Assembly (NCBI GenBank): GCA_910578385.1
Contig: CAJTQV010000011.1
Span: forward strand, 46,648-110,647
Source: an uncultured Muribaculaceae bacterium
Lineage (GTDB): Bacteria > Bacteroidota > Bacteroidia > Bacteroidales > Muribaculaceae
Reading direction: 5' to 3'
DNA: 64,000 bases
Positions 17,866-27,100 of the stretch are shown here, one piece after another. Position 1 is the first letter of the stretch, and every line of letters starts with the position of its first letter. The translations under genes were made by a program, and so were the position numbers. A model generated the notes under the pieces. That model was not told where the DNA came from, searched no databases, and saw only the letters and a list, made by a program, of their open reading frames with translations.

Positions 17866-17949
17866 CAATGATTTATGCCATCGCATGTCATGCGCCCCAC
17901 CCAGCTTGAAATCAAGCCGGCCCATGACAGTGATTAAAAAACAGGTAAA

Positions 17950-19083
17950 GTGAGATTCAGCGACATACCCGGGCATGAAAATGCCAAGACCAACCTCCGC
18001 GAGCTTGTATCGTCGGGTCACATTCCACATGCCCTGATGCTGTCGGGGCCATCCGGCTCGGGCAAGATGCTGCTCGCACGCGCCTATGCCCAGTATCTGC
18101 ATTGCTCTGACCCACGCGACGGCGAGCCTTGCGGAGTATGTCAGAACTGCCGTCTGCACGCCGAGACGAACCATCCTGACCTCCATTTCGTCTACCCCAT
18201 CGTCAAAAGCAAGGCAAAGAAAATCCTTGTCTCGGCCGATATGGCTGAGCCTTGGCAGACCATGCTCCGCGACTATCCCACCATGCCCGAGGAGAAATGG
18301 CTGGAGCTGATAGAGGCCGGTAATTCACAGACAGCCATATATGTGGATGAGGCTGACGACATTGTACGCGCCGACTCTTTCCCTCCCTATTCGTCGAAGT
18401 ACAAGATATTCATCATATGGCTTCCGGAGAGGATGCGTGCCGAGACCGCCAACAAGCTGCTCAAAGTAATCGAGGAGCCGGCCGAGGGAACCATCTTCAT
18501 CATGGTCAGCAATAACGAGCTCCAGGTGCTACCCACGATTTTCTCACGCGTGCAGCGCATACATACCGGGCGGCTCAGCGATGCGGAGATTACCGGATAC
18601 CTCAACGCCCGTTACCATTTCCCGCAGGAGAAAGCGAGGCAATACGCCCGTCTCTGCGGCGGAAGCCTGATCCGCGCCGACGAACTCGGCTCTCATTCGG
18701 GCGAAAACGACGAGTTTCTCGAATTTTATCAGGAAATCATGCGCGCCGCCTATGCCAAGCGCGTGGCGCGGCTCAGACAGCTCAGCGAGAAGACCGCGGC
18801 CTTCGGACGCGAGAAGATACGCCGCTTTCTCGACTACATGTCGCGCATGATCCGGGAGAATTTCATCTACAACATGAAAGTGCCGATGCTTTCGGCACTT
18901 ACTCCCGAGGAAGAGGCGTTCTCAACGCGCTTCGCCCCTTTCATAAACCATGGCAATGTAGAGGACTTCCTCAGCGAGACCGACCGCGCCCGCCGCGACG
19001 TGGAGCGCAACGCCAACGCCAAGGTTGTGCTTTTTGACTACTACGTGCTGATTATCATACTTCTGCACCGCAAACCGAAATAA
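17950..19083 (+). CDS. holB: DNA polymerase III delta-prime subunit (clamp loader)
   Basis: A 377-residue AAA+ clamp-loader subunit. The P-loop is GPSGSGKM (residues 33-40). Zinc-binding cysteines lie in HCSDP and CGVCQNC (about residues 51-66). A Walker-B-like segment, IYVDEADDI, follows. The sensor-1 region shows the delta-prime style with NKLLKVIEEPAEGT and the SRVQ arginine motif. Compared with E. coli, an insertion after the Zn finger (FVYPIVKSKAKK) is typical of Bacteroidetes proteins. The start codon is GTG at 17950; no in-frame ATG gives the conserved N-terminus. It loads the sliding clamp on DNA together with gamma/tau and delta. Confidence 0.9.
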   Translation: MRFSDIPGHENAKTNLRELVSSGHIPHALMLSGPSGSGKMLLARAYAQYLHCSDPRDGEPCGVCQNCRLHAETNHPDLHFVYPIVKSKAKKILVSADMAEPWQTMLRDYPTMPEEKWLELIEAGNSQTAIYVDEADDIVRADSFPPYSSKYKIFIIWLPERMRAETANKLLKVIEEPAEGTIFIMVSNNELQVLPTIFSRVQRIHTGRLSDAEITGYLNARYHFPQEKARQYARLCGGSLIRADELGSHSGENDEFLEFYQEIMRAAYAKRVARLRQLSEKTAAFGREKIRRFLDYMSRMIRENFIYNMKVPMLSALTPEEEAFSTRFAPFINHGNVEDFLSETDRARRDVERNANAKVVLFDYYVLIIILLHRKPK

Positions 19084-19114
19084 AACTGAAAACTATATAA
19101 AACAAGATAACTAA

Positions 19115-20020
19115 ATGAAACCTACCCTTTTCATACTTGCAGCCGGAATGGGCAGCCGCTACGGTGGCCTCAAGCAGCTCGACGGTCTCGGCCCCTCGGG
19201 CGAGACTATTATGGATTACTCCGTTTTCGACGCTCTCCGCGCCGGCTTCGGCAAGATTGTCTTCGTGATCCGTCATGACTTCGAGCAGGAATTCCGCGAC
19301 AAGATTATCTCACGTTACGAGGGACACGTGCCCGTAGAGGTTGTATTCCAGGACATCAACGCTCTTCCCGAAGGCTTCACCGCACCCGCGGACCGCACCA
19401 AGCCCTGGGGTACAGGCCATGCTGTCCTGATGGGCAAGACCGCCATCAACGAACCGTTCGGCGTGATCAATGCCGATGACTATTACGGTGCAGACGGCTT
19501 CAAGGTACTCGCCGATTTCCTCCGCTCGGCAGAAGGTAAGAAGAATGAATATTGCATGGTGGGATTCAACATCACCAACACCCTGAGCGAGAACGGCGGT
19601 GTATCGCGCGGCTACTGCGAGGTAAACGACAAGGGCTATCTGACCGGCGTAACCGAGTGCCACGGCATAGAGCGCAAGAACGGCAAACTGATTCAGGTAA
19701 ACGCGGCGGGCGAAGAAGTTCCCTTCCCCGAAGATGCGAGCGTATCGATGAACATGTGGGGCTTCACACCCGACTATTTCGACTACAGCGAGCGTGCGTT
19801 CATCGAATTCCTGCGCGAGCATGGCGGTGAGCTGAAATCTGAGTTCTACATTCCGAGCGTGGTCAACGACCTCATCAACTCAGGCACAATCACCCTCAAG
19901 GTAGAGCCTACCACTTCACGCTGGTTCGGAGTGACCTACGCAGCCGACCGTCAGACCACAGTTGACCAGTTCAAGAAACTCGTCGACGAGGGAGTTTACC
20001 CCACACCGCTGTTCAAATAA
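19115..20020 (+). CDS. Sugar-phosphate nucleotidyltransferase
   Basis: A 301-residue nucleotidyltransferase of the GT-A-like NTP transferase family. The signature LFILAAGMGSRYGGLKQLD (residues 5-23) binds the nucleotide, and INADDYYG (about residue 113) holds the metal-binding Asp. A GTGHAVLMGK segment contacts the base and sugar. The substrate is not certain; in several Bacteroidetes such proteins sit beside GalE and kinases of galactose or hexosamine salvage. Here galE follows after 11 nt in the same direction. The pair may make and epimerise UDP-hexose (inference). Confidence 0.82.
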   Translation: MKPTLFILAAGMGSRYGGLKQLDGLGPSGETIMDYSVFDALRAGFGKIVFVIRHDFEQEFRDKIISRYEGHVPVEVVFQDINALPEGFTAPADRTKPWGTGHAVLMGKTAINEPFGVINADDYYGADGFKVLADFLRSAEGKKNEYCMVGFNITNTLSENGGVSRGYCEVNDKGYLTGVTECHGIERKNGKLIQVNAAGEEVPFPEDASVSMNMWGFTPDYFDYSERAFIEFLREHGGELKSEFYIPSVVNDLINSGTITLKVEPTTSRWFGVTYAADRQTTVDQFKKLVDEGVYPTPLFK

Positions 20021-20031
20021 CTGTCATCCGT

Positions 20032-21051
20032 ATGAAAGAAAAGATATTGGTGACAGGTGGCACGGGCTACATCGGCTCGCACACCACCGTTGAGCTTCAG
20101 AACGCCGGATATGATGTCGTGATAATCGACAACCTCTCTAACTCAAGCCGCAAGGTACTCGACGGCATAGAGGCTATCACCGGCATCCGTCCGGAGTTTG
20201 TCGAAGGAGACTGCACCGACATCGAGACACTGCGCGCTCTCTTCAAGGCCCATCCCGGCATAAAGGGTATAATCAACTTCGCCGCATCGAAGGCTGTCGG
20301 CGAGTCAATCGAGAAACCGTTGCTCTACTACCGCAACAACCTCATGACTCTCATCAACCTGCTGGAGCTTATGCCTGAGGAGGGAGTCAAGGGCATCGTG
20401 TTCTCTTCGAGCTGCACCGTCTATGGCGAGCCTGACCGCAACCCCATCGACGAGACGGCACCAATCAAGCCGGCCACGTCGCCTTACGGCAACACCAAGC
20501 AGATTTCCGAGGAGATTATCCGCGACTTCGTACATTCCGGCGCACCGGTCAAGAGCATCATCCTGCGCTATTTCAACCCGGTTGGAGCGCATCCGTCAGC
20601 AAAGATCGGAGAGCTACCGGTGGGTGTGCCGCAGAATCTTGTGCCCTACCTCACGCAGACGGCAGCCGGTATCCGCAAGGAGCTGACCGTGTTTGGCGAC
20701 GACTACGACACCCCCGACGGCAGCTGCATACGCGACTACATCAACGTGGTTGACCTTGCCAAGGCACATGTCATAGCCATGAAGCGTATGCTTGAGCGCG
20801 AAGATACCGAGAACGTGGAGATTTTCAACCTCGGCACAGGCCGAGGAGTGTCTGTCCTTGAACTGATAGAGTCGTTCGAGCGCTCCACCGGAGTAAAGGT
20901 GCCTCACCGCATCGGGCCCCGCCGCGAGGGCGACATAGAGAAAATATGGGCCGAACCGCGCCACGCCAACGAAGTGCTCGCCTGGGTAGCCCGCGAGACC
21001 CTCGACGACACCATGCGCAGCGCCTGGGCGTGGCAACAGACCTTAAAATAA
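20032..21051 (+). CDS. galE: UDP-glucose 4-epimerase
   Basis: A 339-residue short-chain dehydrogenase of the extended type that interconverts UDP-glucose and UDP-galactose (and possibly the N-acetyl forms) using bound NAD. The NAD motif TGGTGYIGSHT lies at residues 8-18. The catalytic triad is Ser/Thr in SSSCTVYG, then Tyr and Lys in SPYGNTK. The conserved GRREGDIEKIWAEP-type ending (here RREGD near residue 297) is typical of GalE. It is downstream of the nucleotidyltransferase gene (11 nt), and a strong terminator at 21098-21135 closes the unit. Confidence 0.93.
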   Translation: MKEKILVTGGTGYIGSHTTVELQNAGYDVVIIDNLSNSSRKVLDGIEAITGIRPEFVEGDCTDIETLRALFKAHPGIKGIINFAASKAVGESIEKPLLYYRNNLMTLINLLELMPEEGVKGIVFSSSCTVYGEPDRNPIDETAPIKPATSPYGNTKQISEEIIRDFVHSGAPVKSIILRYFNPVGAHPSAKIGELPVGVPQNLVPYLTQTAAGIRKELTVFGDDYDTPDGSCIRDYINVVDLAKAHVIAMKRMLEREDTENVEIFNLGTGRGVSVLELIESFERSTGVKVPHRIGPRREGDIEKIWAEPRHANEVLAWVARETLDDTMRSAWAWQQTLK

Positions 21052-21097
21052 AACACAGGAAAACAGGCTTCCGGCTTGTAGAAGATTTGAAGAATAA

Positions 21098-21135
21098 GCC
21101 TCCCGTTTGCGGACTTTCGCAAACGGGAGGCTTTT
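21098..21135. terminator. Bidirectional terminator between galE and the GH13 gene
   Basis: A 14-bp perfect stem, GCCTCCCGTTTGCG with its complement, closes a 6-nt apex and is followed by TTTT on the plus strand. It lies between convergent genes. Confidence 0.85.
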
Positions 21136-21153
21136 CCACTATGCGACTAATTC

Positions 21154-22542
21154 TCAATCTATGCGGAGGAGTTCGGGGATGTAGGCGCGGAGCTCAACGG
21201 GATATGGGATACCGGGGATAATCTCGGTCGTGTCGTGGTCGGCAAAGGCCATGACGACCTTGTTGCCGGTGTCGGCATCTGTCTTGGTGACTATCAGCAC
21301 CTCGGCTTCGCCGTTACGATAACGGTTGAATTCCTGCTCGCCGCGCCACATGGCCGGATTCATCCTCCGGAAGTGCATCACTTTCGCCACGTAGTTGTAA
21401 ACCTTGGCCGCACGTTCGTCACTCGCCATGATGTGACCCGAGGTGCGTCCCGCGTTGTCGGGTTGGGCACCTTCATCATCCCGGCTCAAGTCGGCGAACT
21501 CATCACCATAATACAGCGTGACCGGTCCCGGATAACCCGCTAAAATAGCGAAGCGTGTCATAACGTTTATATCATCCGACTCATCATAGAAGTGATCCGC
21601 CACCCTGAAACCGTCGTGATTGCTGAGAAAGAGATTCGGCAGGACCTCGTCGGTGGAATATCCTCTCGAGGTGGGACTGGAGTAGACCGTCACCACATCA
21701 TCCCAGCCATTGGGCAGCCCGCCGTCCGACAGGTCCCCCATCGGGCCGCTGATAAGCGTCTTGCCATCGAAATCGAACGCACTGACCAGACCGAGGTCAC
21801 GGTATATGCGTGAACTGATTCCGGCTGCATCGCTCCAGTCCTCGCCCACCATATATCCCAACACACCCCATTTCTTGCCTTCGGCACGGCGGCGTTCGCA
21901 GAGCTGACGCACGGCCTCGCGTATCTCCACCCAATAGTTGTGACCATTCTGACAAAGCTGATATGCCTGGTCGAGTCGCCAGCCATCTATGTCAAACTTG
22001 TCAATCCAGTACGTTGCCACCTCCTTGAAATAATCCAGAGATTCAGGATACTTCACATTGCCTTCGCCACCCTCCTCACCACGGTCGCTTAGCGCGGGTG
22101 TACTGTCAATGCTGTTTCCGCCGGGCGACGGTTTATCGACACCTCCGTGATGTCCGAAGACACCGTCAAGAAACACGTACAGACCATGCGAATGGGCCGC
22201 ATCAACGAGCTCACGGAGGTCATCTTCCGTGCCGAAATGAGGGTCAATAGCAAAATAATCCTTGGCGAAATAGCCAGAGGCCTGAAGTTTCTCGCCGCCC
22301 GCTGCGCCTCGGCTGTCAAAAATCGGAGTGAGCCATATTGCGTTCACGCCGAGCGAAGCTATATGGTCAAGTGCTTCGGTAACACCTTTCAGGTTACCAT
22401 CCTTGGTATTATTATCGGGTCCCCACATCTCGCGATAACCGCGTGCACCTTCGGGCGAGTGCATGAAAGAGCCTACCATGACCTGATATATGGTGAGACC
22501 GCGATAATCCTCAGTAGGGTGATTGTCATTCTGTTGAGCCAT
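21154..22542 (-). CDS. Cytoplasmic alpha-amylase-family (GH13) glycoside hydrolase
   Basis: A 462-residue single-domain GH13 enzyme without a signal peptide. The (beta/alpha)8 signatures are present: GVNAIWLTPIF (region V-like), LDGVFGHHG (region I), DGWRLDQA with the nucleophile Asp (region II, about residue 194), MVGEDWSD with the acid/base Glu (region III, about residue 232), and FLSNHDGFR (region IV, about residue 300). It hydrolyses or rearranges alpha-glucosidic bonds; the substrate is unclear (maltodextrin, sucrose or trehalose types are possible). The DQA variant in region II differs from the common DAxxH, so typical alpha-amylase activity is not assured. Confidence 0.88.
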   Translation of the reverse strand: MAQQNDNHPTEDYRGLTIYQVMVGSFMHSPEGARGYREMWGPDNNTKDGNLKGVTEALDHIASLGVNAIWLTPIFDSRGAAGGEKLQASGYFAKDYFAIDPHFGTEDDLRELVDAAHSHGLYVFLDGVFGHHGGVDKPSPGGNSIDSTPALSDRGEEGGEGNVKYPESLDYFKEVATYWIDKFDIDGWRLDQAYQLCQNGHNYWVEIREAVRQLCERRRAEGKKWGVLGYMVGEDWSDAAGISSRIYRDLGLVSAFDFDGKTLISGPMGDLSDGGLPNGWDDVVTVYSSPTSRGYSTDEVLPNLFLSNHDGFRVADHFYDESDDINVMTRFAILAGYPGPVTLYYGDEFADLSRDDEGAQPDNAGRTSGHIMASDERAAKVYNYVAKVMHFRRMNPAMWRGEQEFNRYRNGEAEVLIVTKTDADTGNKVVMAFADHDTTEIIPGIPYPVELRAYIPELLRID

Positions 22543-22989
22543 AATAACCTGATTTTAATAAACGAATTTTGAACAAACAACTCAGACAAACAGAACAATC
22601 CGCTTCACGACAAGGTTCAAGGCATACCCCAACCGGGAATTGAATCACAAACAAAATTCAGTCTATGTATCAGCCTAATTGAAAACTAATTAGCAGGTTT
22701 ATGGCACCAAACTCCGGTAAAACTCAGTCACACCACATATAGGTATAAAAAAAATTGATTGTCATCCCGACAACCAATCTTGCGTTAACCTTAAAATCTA
22801 ATACCATGAAAAACTCAATGCAAAATTACAAAATATTTTTCAAACAGTGTTATATAACATAAAATATTTTATAATATTTAACATATTTTAAATAAATCGT
22901 AATTTTAACAAATTTATTTAACTTTCTTAAACAATAAATCTTTAAATTCCGTATTCACCTTGGAATACTTGCGGATACTGCCTGCGTGA
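22543..22989. other. AT-rich intergenic stretch upstream of the GH13 gene
   Basis: No gene was found. A run from about 22820 to 22950 is much richer in A/T than the rest of the window. A minus-strand TAATTTTG (22821-22828) matches the promoter -7 consensus, but a -33 element at the right distance is not clear. If used, it gives a leader of roughly 270 nt. A small hairpin-like pair (GATTGTC ... GACAACCAATC, about 22757-22780) lies within that leader. Confidence 0.4.
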
Positions 22990-23622
22990 TTACGGAAACT
23001 GGAGGGAGAGCGGCAGAGAAGGATTCAAGGCCGAGATGAGGCCTTCCGGGGTTATCAGGTAGCTGCGCGGGATGCCGCTGTCGGCGAAGAGGCGGTAGAT
23101 TCGGTCGTCCGGCTGTGGTGACCACGGCATTGTCAGACCGGCTTCTTCCCAATATGCCTCGATTGAGGCAGCATCTTCTGCCCGGGCTACGCAGATGAAC
23201 CTGATACGGGCTTCGTCACCGCGACCGACACCGCTTATGGGTGCTACAAGATTATTGGCAGCCAGACGGCGGTATTCCTCTTCGAGGTCAGGGAGCTCGC
23301 GCCGGCAGTCAGGACACGAGGTGTTGAAGAGGATTATCAATGCCCATTCGCCCCGCAGAGTTTTATCGGTGACTACGGTGCCATCTGACAGCTCGACCGA
23401 AAATTCCGGTAAGCGGTCTCCTTCTCCGAGTGTGTGCGGAGCGGGTTCGTCAGTCAGACCGCAGGCCGTGACAAAGAGCATGAGAAAAAGTAACGGCAGC
23501 AGGTTATAAGGCCTATAGGGCTTATAGGACTTATGGGACTTATGGGACTTATAAGGCTTAGAGGACTTATAAGGCTTAGAGGACCTACAGAAGTTGCAAA
23601 AATCAGCTATCATCGGGTTCAA
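22990..23622 (-). CDS. TlpA-like thioredoxin-fold lipoprotein
   Basis: A 210-residue protein with a lipoprotein signal ending FVTAC and a thioredoxin-fold domain containing the redox motif CPDC in FNTSCPDCRRELPDLEEEY (about residue 104). A cis-Pro segment (GIPRSYLI) follows. It is likely a periplasmic or surface-tethered thiol oxidoreductase. The N-terminus is odd: about residues 14-39 are encoded by an in-frame 9-bp repeat giving [Tyr/His]-Lys-[Ser/Pro] triplets before the hydrophobic signal core. No later Met gives a usable signal peptide. It is the last gene of the fimbrial unit, 10 nt after the DUF1573 gene. Confidence 0.75.
   Translation of the reverse strand: MNPMIADFCNFCRSSKPYKSSKPYKSHKSHKSYKPYRPYNLLPLLFLMLFVTACGLTDEPAPHTLGEGDRLPEFSVELSDGTVVTDKTLRGEWALIILFNTSCPDCRRELPDLEEEYRRLAANNLVAPISGVGRGDEARIRFICVARAEDAASIEAYWEEAGLTMPWSPQPDDRIYRLFADSGIPRSYLITPEGLISALNPSLPLSLQFP
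23502..23590. repeat. 9-bp tandem repeat inside the TlpA-like gene
   Basis: Degenerate 9-bp units (AGGACTTAT, GGGACTTAT twice, AAGGCTTAG and related) run through this stretch. They stay in frame on the minus strand. A similar array is at 40417-40470. Confidence 0.85.
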
Positions 23623-23632
23623 GATTAGTCGG

Positions 23633-24160
23633 TCAGTCGCGCTTTATGCGGCCTTTGACAAAGATGGTTACAGGGCGTTTGGCGGCGTTGGTGCGTAGTT
23701 TCACTGTCTTCAGGAATGAACCGTGCGGAAGGCCGCGTGAGTCATAGCGCACCCGGATTGCAGCTGAGTCGCCCGGTGCGACCGGGTCTTTGGGAAACAT
23801 AGGCACCGTACAGCTGCAATCGGAATGGACATTGTAAATCACCAACGGGTCGTAACCCGCATTGCGCAGCATGATGCTCCCTTCCGCAATCGAGTCGCGC
23901 TCCACAAGTCCGAGGTCTATCGTCCTGTCATCAGGCAGCGACAGCACCGCTCCCAACGAAGCCGCCCATGTATCAACCGGTACCGCTCCCTGAGAAGCCT
24001 TCCCGGTGTCAGAGGGCAGTGAGAGCGGGGCACCGCGATACGATACCCGCTCCGACTGCTGTGGCTCTAAGCCGCGTTGGGCGTCGCAAATCACTGCGCC
24101 GCCCAACATAAAAATAAAAAATATACCAATTAACCTACTGTTTTTCCTACTTTTAATCAT
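23633..24160 (-). CDS. DUF1573 exported protein
   Basis: A 175-residue protein with a hydrophobic N-terminal signal (LIGIFFIFMLGGAVICDAQ) and a C-terminal DUF1573 domain (about residues 85-170). The domain shows the hallmark HSDCSCTVP motif and an Ig-like strand pattern (IMLRNAGYDPLVIYNV, GDSAAIRVRYD). DUF1573 proteins are abundant in Bacteroidetes, and their function is not established. It lies 13 nt after the giant adhesin and 10 nt before the TlpA-like gene, so it is probably translated as part of the fimbrial operon. A role in surface-protein handling is inference. Confidence 0.82.
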   Translation of the reverse strand: MIKSRKNSRLIGIFFIFMLGGAVICDAQRGLEPQQSERVSYRGAPLSLPSDTGKASQGAVPVDTWAASLGAVLSLPDDRTIDLGLVERDSIAEGSIMLRNAGYDPLVIYNVHSDCSCTVPMFPKDPVAPGDSAAIRVRYDSRGLPHGSFLKTVKLRTNAAKRPVTIFVKGRIKRD

Positions 24161-24173
24161 CGTTTATTTCAAT

Positions 24174-27100
24174 TCATCTTACCTGTATTTTGATTCGCCG
24201 TGAACTGAGTGTACCGTTGTACGCTTCGACAACATATACACCCGGTTCGAGGGTGAAATTCATCATGTTTCCTGACTCGGATCCGGTGTGGACTGTAAGA
24301 CCGGACATGTCACAGACTCGGGCCGCGACTCCATACCCGTTGTCGGGAACCGTCACTGTCACCTCGCGACCGATTACGTTGACCCTGATCGCATCGTCGG
24401 CAAAATCCTCCTCCACTCCCGACACGATGTAGAACCGCGACTCAACCGCTCCGGTCACATCATATTCCATGCCGCGCTCAATCGGAACTGTCGTACCGAG
24501 GTGAGCATCATAGAGCAACGCTCCTCCGAGATCGGAGCCGTCAAAGCGCAATGTGACATTCTCTCCCGCTTCGGCCATCAGGCCGACTTCGGTCGTCACG
24601 ACTTCCGGCAGCAGATTCACACTCGCCGCCATATCGCCGGCCACGGTGTAGACACGCGGCACGCCGGCCTGGTTCGAGTCGATTATCAACGCAGCATCCT
24701 CGGAATCGCCATAGTCTTCCGAAGATCCGGTAGCAAGCGCGACCACGGCCTGAGAAACCACGGCACCACCGCGTACGGCGGAAATCCGCAACGCGCCACC
24801 GTAATCAGCACCACGGGTGGCATCGTCAGATACAGCCAGCGAAGGCACACGGAGCAGATTACCTGCCGTCGGGTCATAAGGCACGACAATCGTGTTTGAC
24901 TCGTCGAAACCAAGCGTCAGAGAAAGCGTCTCAGACTTGGCCTCGACAAAGAAACCCTGCATCGGGGGCACAAGTCCGGCATCAGCAAATGTAGTCACAA
25001 ACGAGCCGGAATCCGCGTCATAGACCGCGCTGCCCTGTCCCTCGCCATTGAGAATCCAATACTTCGGATTGATTACCCCGGCATTGTCCTCAAGAAAACG
25101 CGCCATATCGAGATGAGCCATGAAGGGATTACCCACGAGGAAATAACGCCCCTCGGACGCACCCGACACACTGCATGTAAGCACTCCACCCTCTGCGGAA
25201 TGCAGTTTTGACTCACCGCGTGAGATAGCGGTCTCATGGCCGGTTGCACCGGTCACGTCGTCAAAATATACGAACGAGCGGTCATCCTTGGGCAGACGGA
25301 ACATCACAAGTTCCGGATCATCGGCCCCCATCTGCGCACGCGACACATCGGCCTTTATCGAATAACCCGTGGCCGGAGAGCCGTAGCTCTCATCCACATC
25401 GTTGTAGACGTGACTCCAAGTTGTGCGTACAGCCACGTTGCGTCCATCCGCACCGCCGCCGAGTTCATAGACTGTGGCGCGGGCCTGGTTCCACGACCGC
25501 TGGTAGACAGCCGGAGCGAAACGGTTGTGAAGCGTGATGTCGAAAGTGATCGGCACGAACAGTTCCGTCATCTGACGCGCACCCGCGGTGGGGAGATACA
25601 TGTCACCTGCCACGACCGAAGTGAGCGGAGAAGAGAGCGTGTACCACATGTCGGGGGCAATCTCCATGTCAACCCATGCACGGTTGTGCGAGAGCTGACT
25701 CTGGTTCAGAATCTCCGCATTCGAACGGAAATGAATCTGGTCGCACGTGTTGGTGTACCACGGGCGGCACGCCACACCTTTACCGCCATCGAGCGAGAGA
25801 GAAGCCATGTCATAGATTATATCAGCTGTATAATCACCCGTTCCGTCGGGAGCCGTGAGCGAAGCCGGCCAGAGATACTTCCGGCCATCGACAGTCACCT
25901 CCAAGCTGCGGGGTGCAGCATACAGCTGAGGTGCCGTCTCTCCCGCCGGTACAATCACCTTTGTGAAGTCCATCGGCACAAACGAACGCGAGGTAGAGGT
26001 CAGCTCACCACGGTCGGTTACAAACGGATTGATGGTCTCGTCTCCGGTACGGGTCTCATGCAACAGGTCGGCGGTCGATACCCGTCGCCAGTTGGCGTCG
26101 TTGTTCCAGTTGGCGTTGCCGTCTGCAGGTGCCCATTCCTGATATTCGGGCACAACCTTGAGCGAGAAAACATGCTGTCCGAAGCAGGGGCGCAGTTCCT
26201 CTCCCGGCTCGCTGCCGGTAGGGAGCGATGGCACTCCATTCTCACGGAATGAGAAACGGAGCCTGTATGTATGCCCCTCCTTGAACGAGAAATCGGAATC
26301 GAAGGCCATGCGTATCACGTTATCAGTGCGTCCGTCACCCGGCACAGCCACAATCTCGCGCAATGCCCCCATCGGATAGAGACCCTGAGGCTCGCCGTTC
26401 ACCGTCTCGACATTCAGGTCAAGATATTCAGGGTCGTCAGTCTCCACAAGATACACGGAATAATCCTCTGGTATCTTCTCAAGCGCATCGACACCCTCGG
26501 TCACGGTCGAGACCATTCGGAGCGGAATCGAGAGAAGGCTATGCTGACTGCCAATCACATTATCCACATCCGCGACCGAGACATCACGGAGCTGACGTAG
26601 GCCAATACGCAGAGGCACATCATCAATCCACTCCGGATAAGAGATATCTCCCCCGGCGAAACCATGGTTGAGCGCAGGAGAATTATTACGCACCCTCAGA
26701 CGCACTTCCGAGGGCGTGGTGCAGACAGTTACCTCGTCGGAATATATGTCGATGGGTATTGCCACGGCATAGACATATGTCTCTTCCTGGCCCGGGTTCA
26801 TGCGCACAGGACGGAACACATAAGAAGACCGGTACAGCAGCAGACGCGCAGGTTTACCTGCCTCCTCGTCGACGGTGGTCAGCATGCTCAGATAGTCGCG
26901 CATGGCCTCGGTATAGTAGCCCTTGGCGGGGACATCCCAGGTATCGGCCTCGGGATACTCGCCACGGAATCTTGTCATGATGGTATAGAGAGGCAATCCT
27001 GTGACCTCGTCTGTCTGAGATATATAATCTTCCATCGAACCGTCCCACCAGTCTATGAGCACATTCTCGGCAACTCCAACGAAATCGCCCGACTTATTCT

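Noticed and set aside
22803..22860. A short plus-strand frame starting ATGAAAAACTC in the AT-rich gap
   Set aside because: It is only 18 codons, has no domain, and lies in low-complexity AT-rich DNA.
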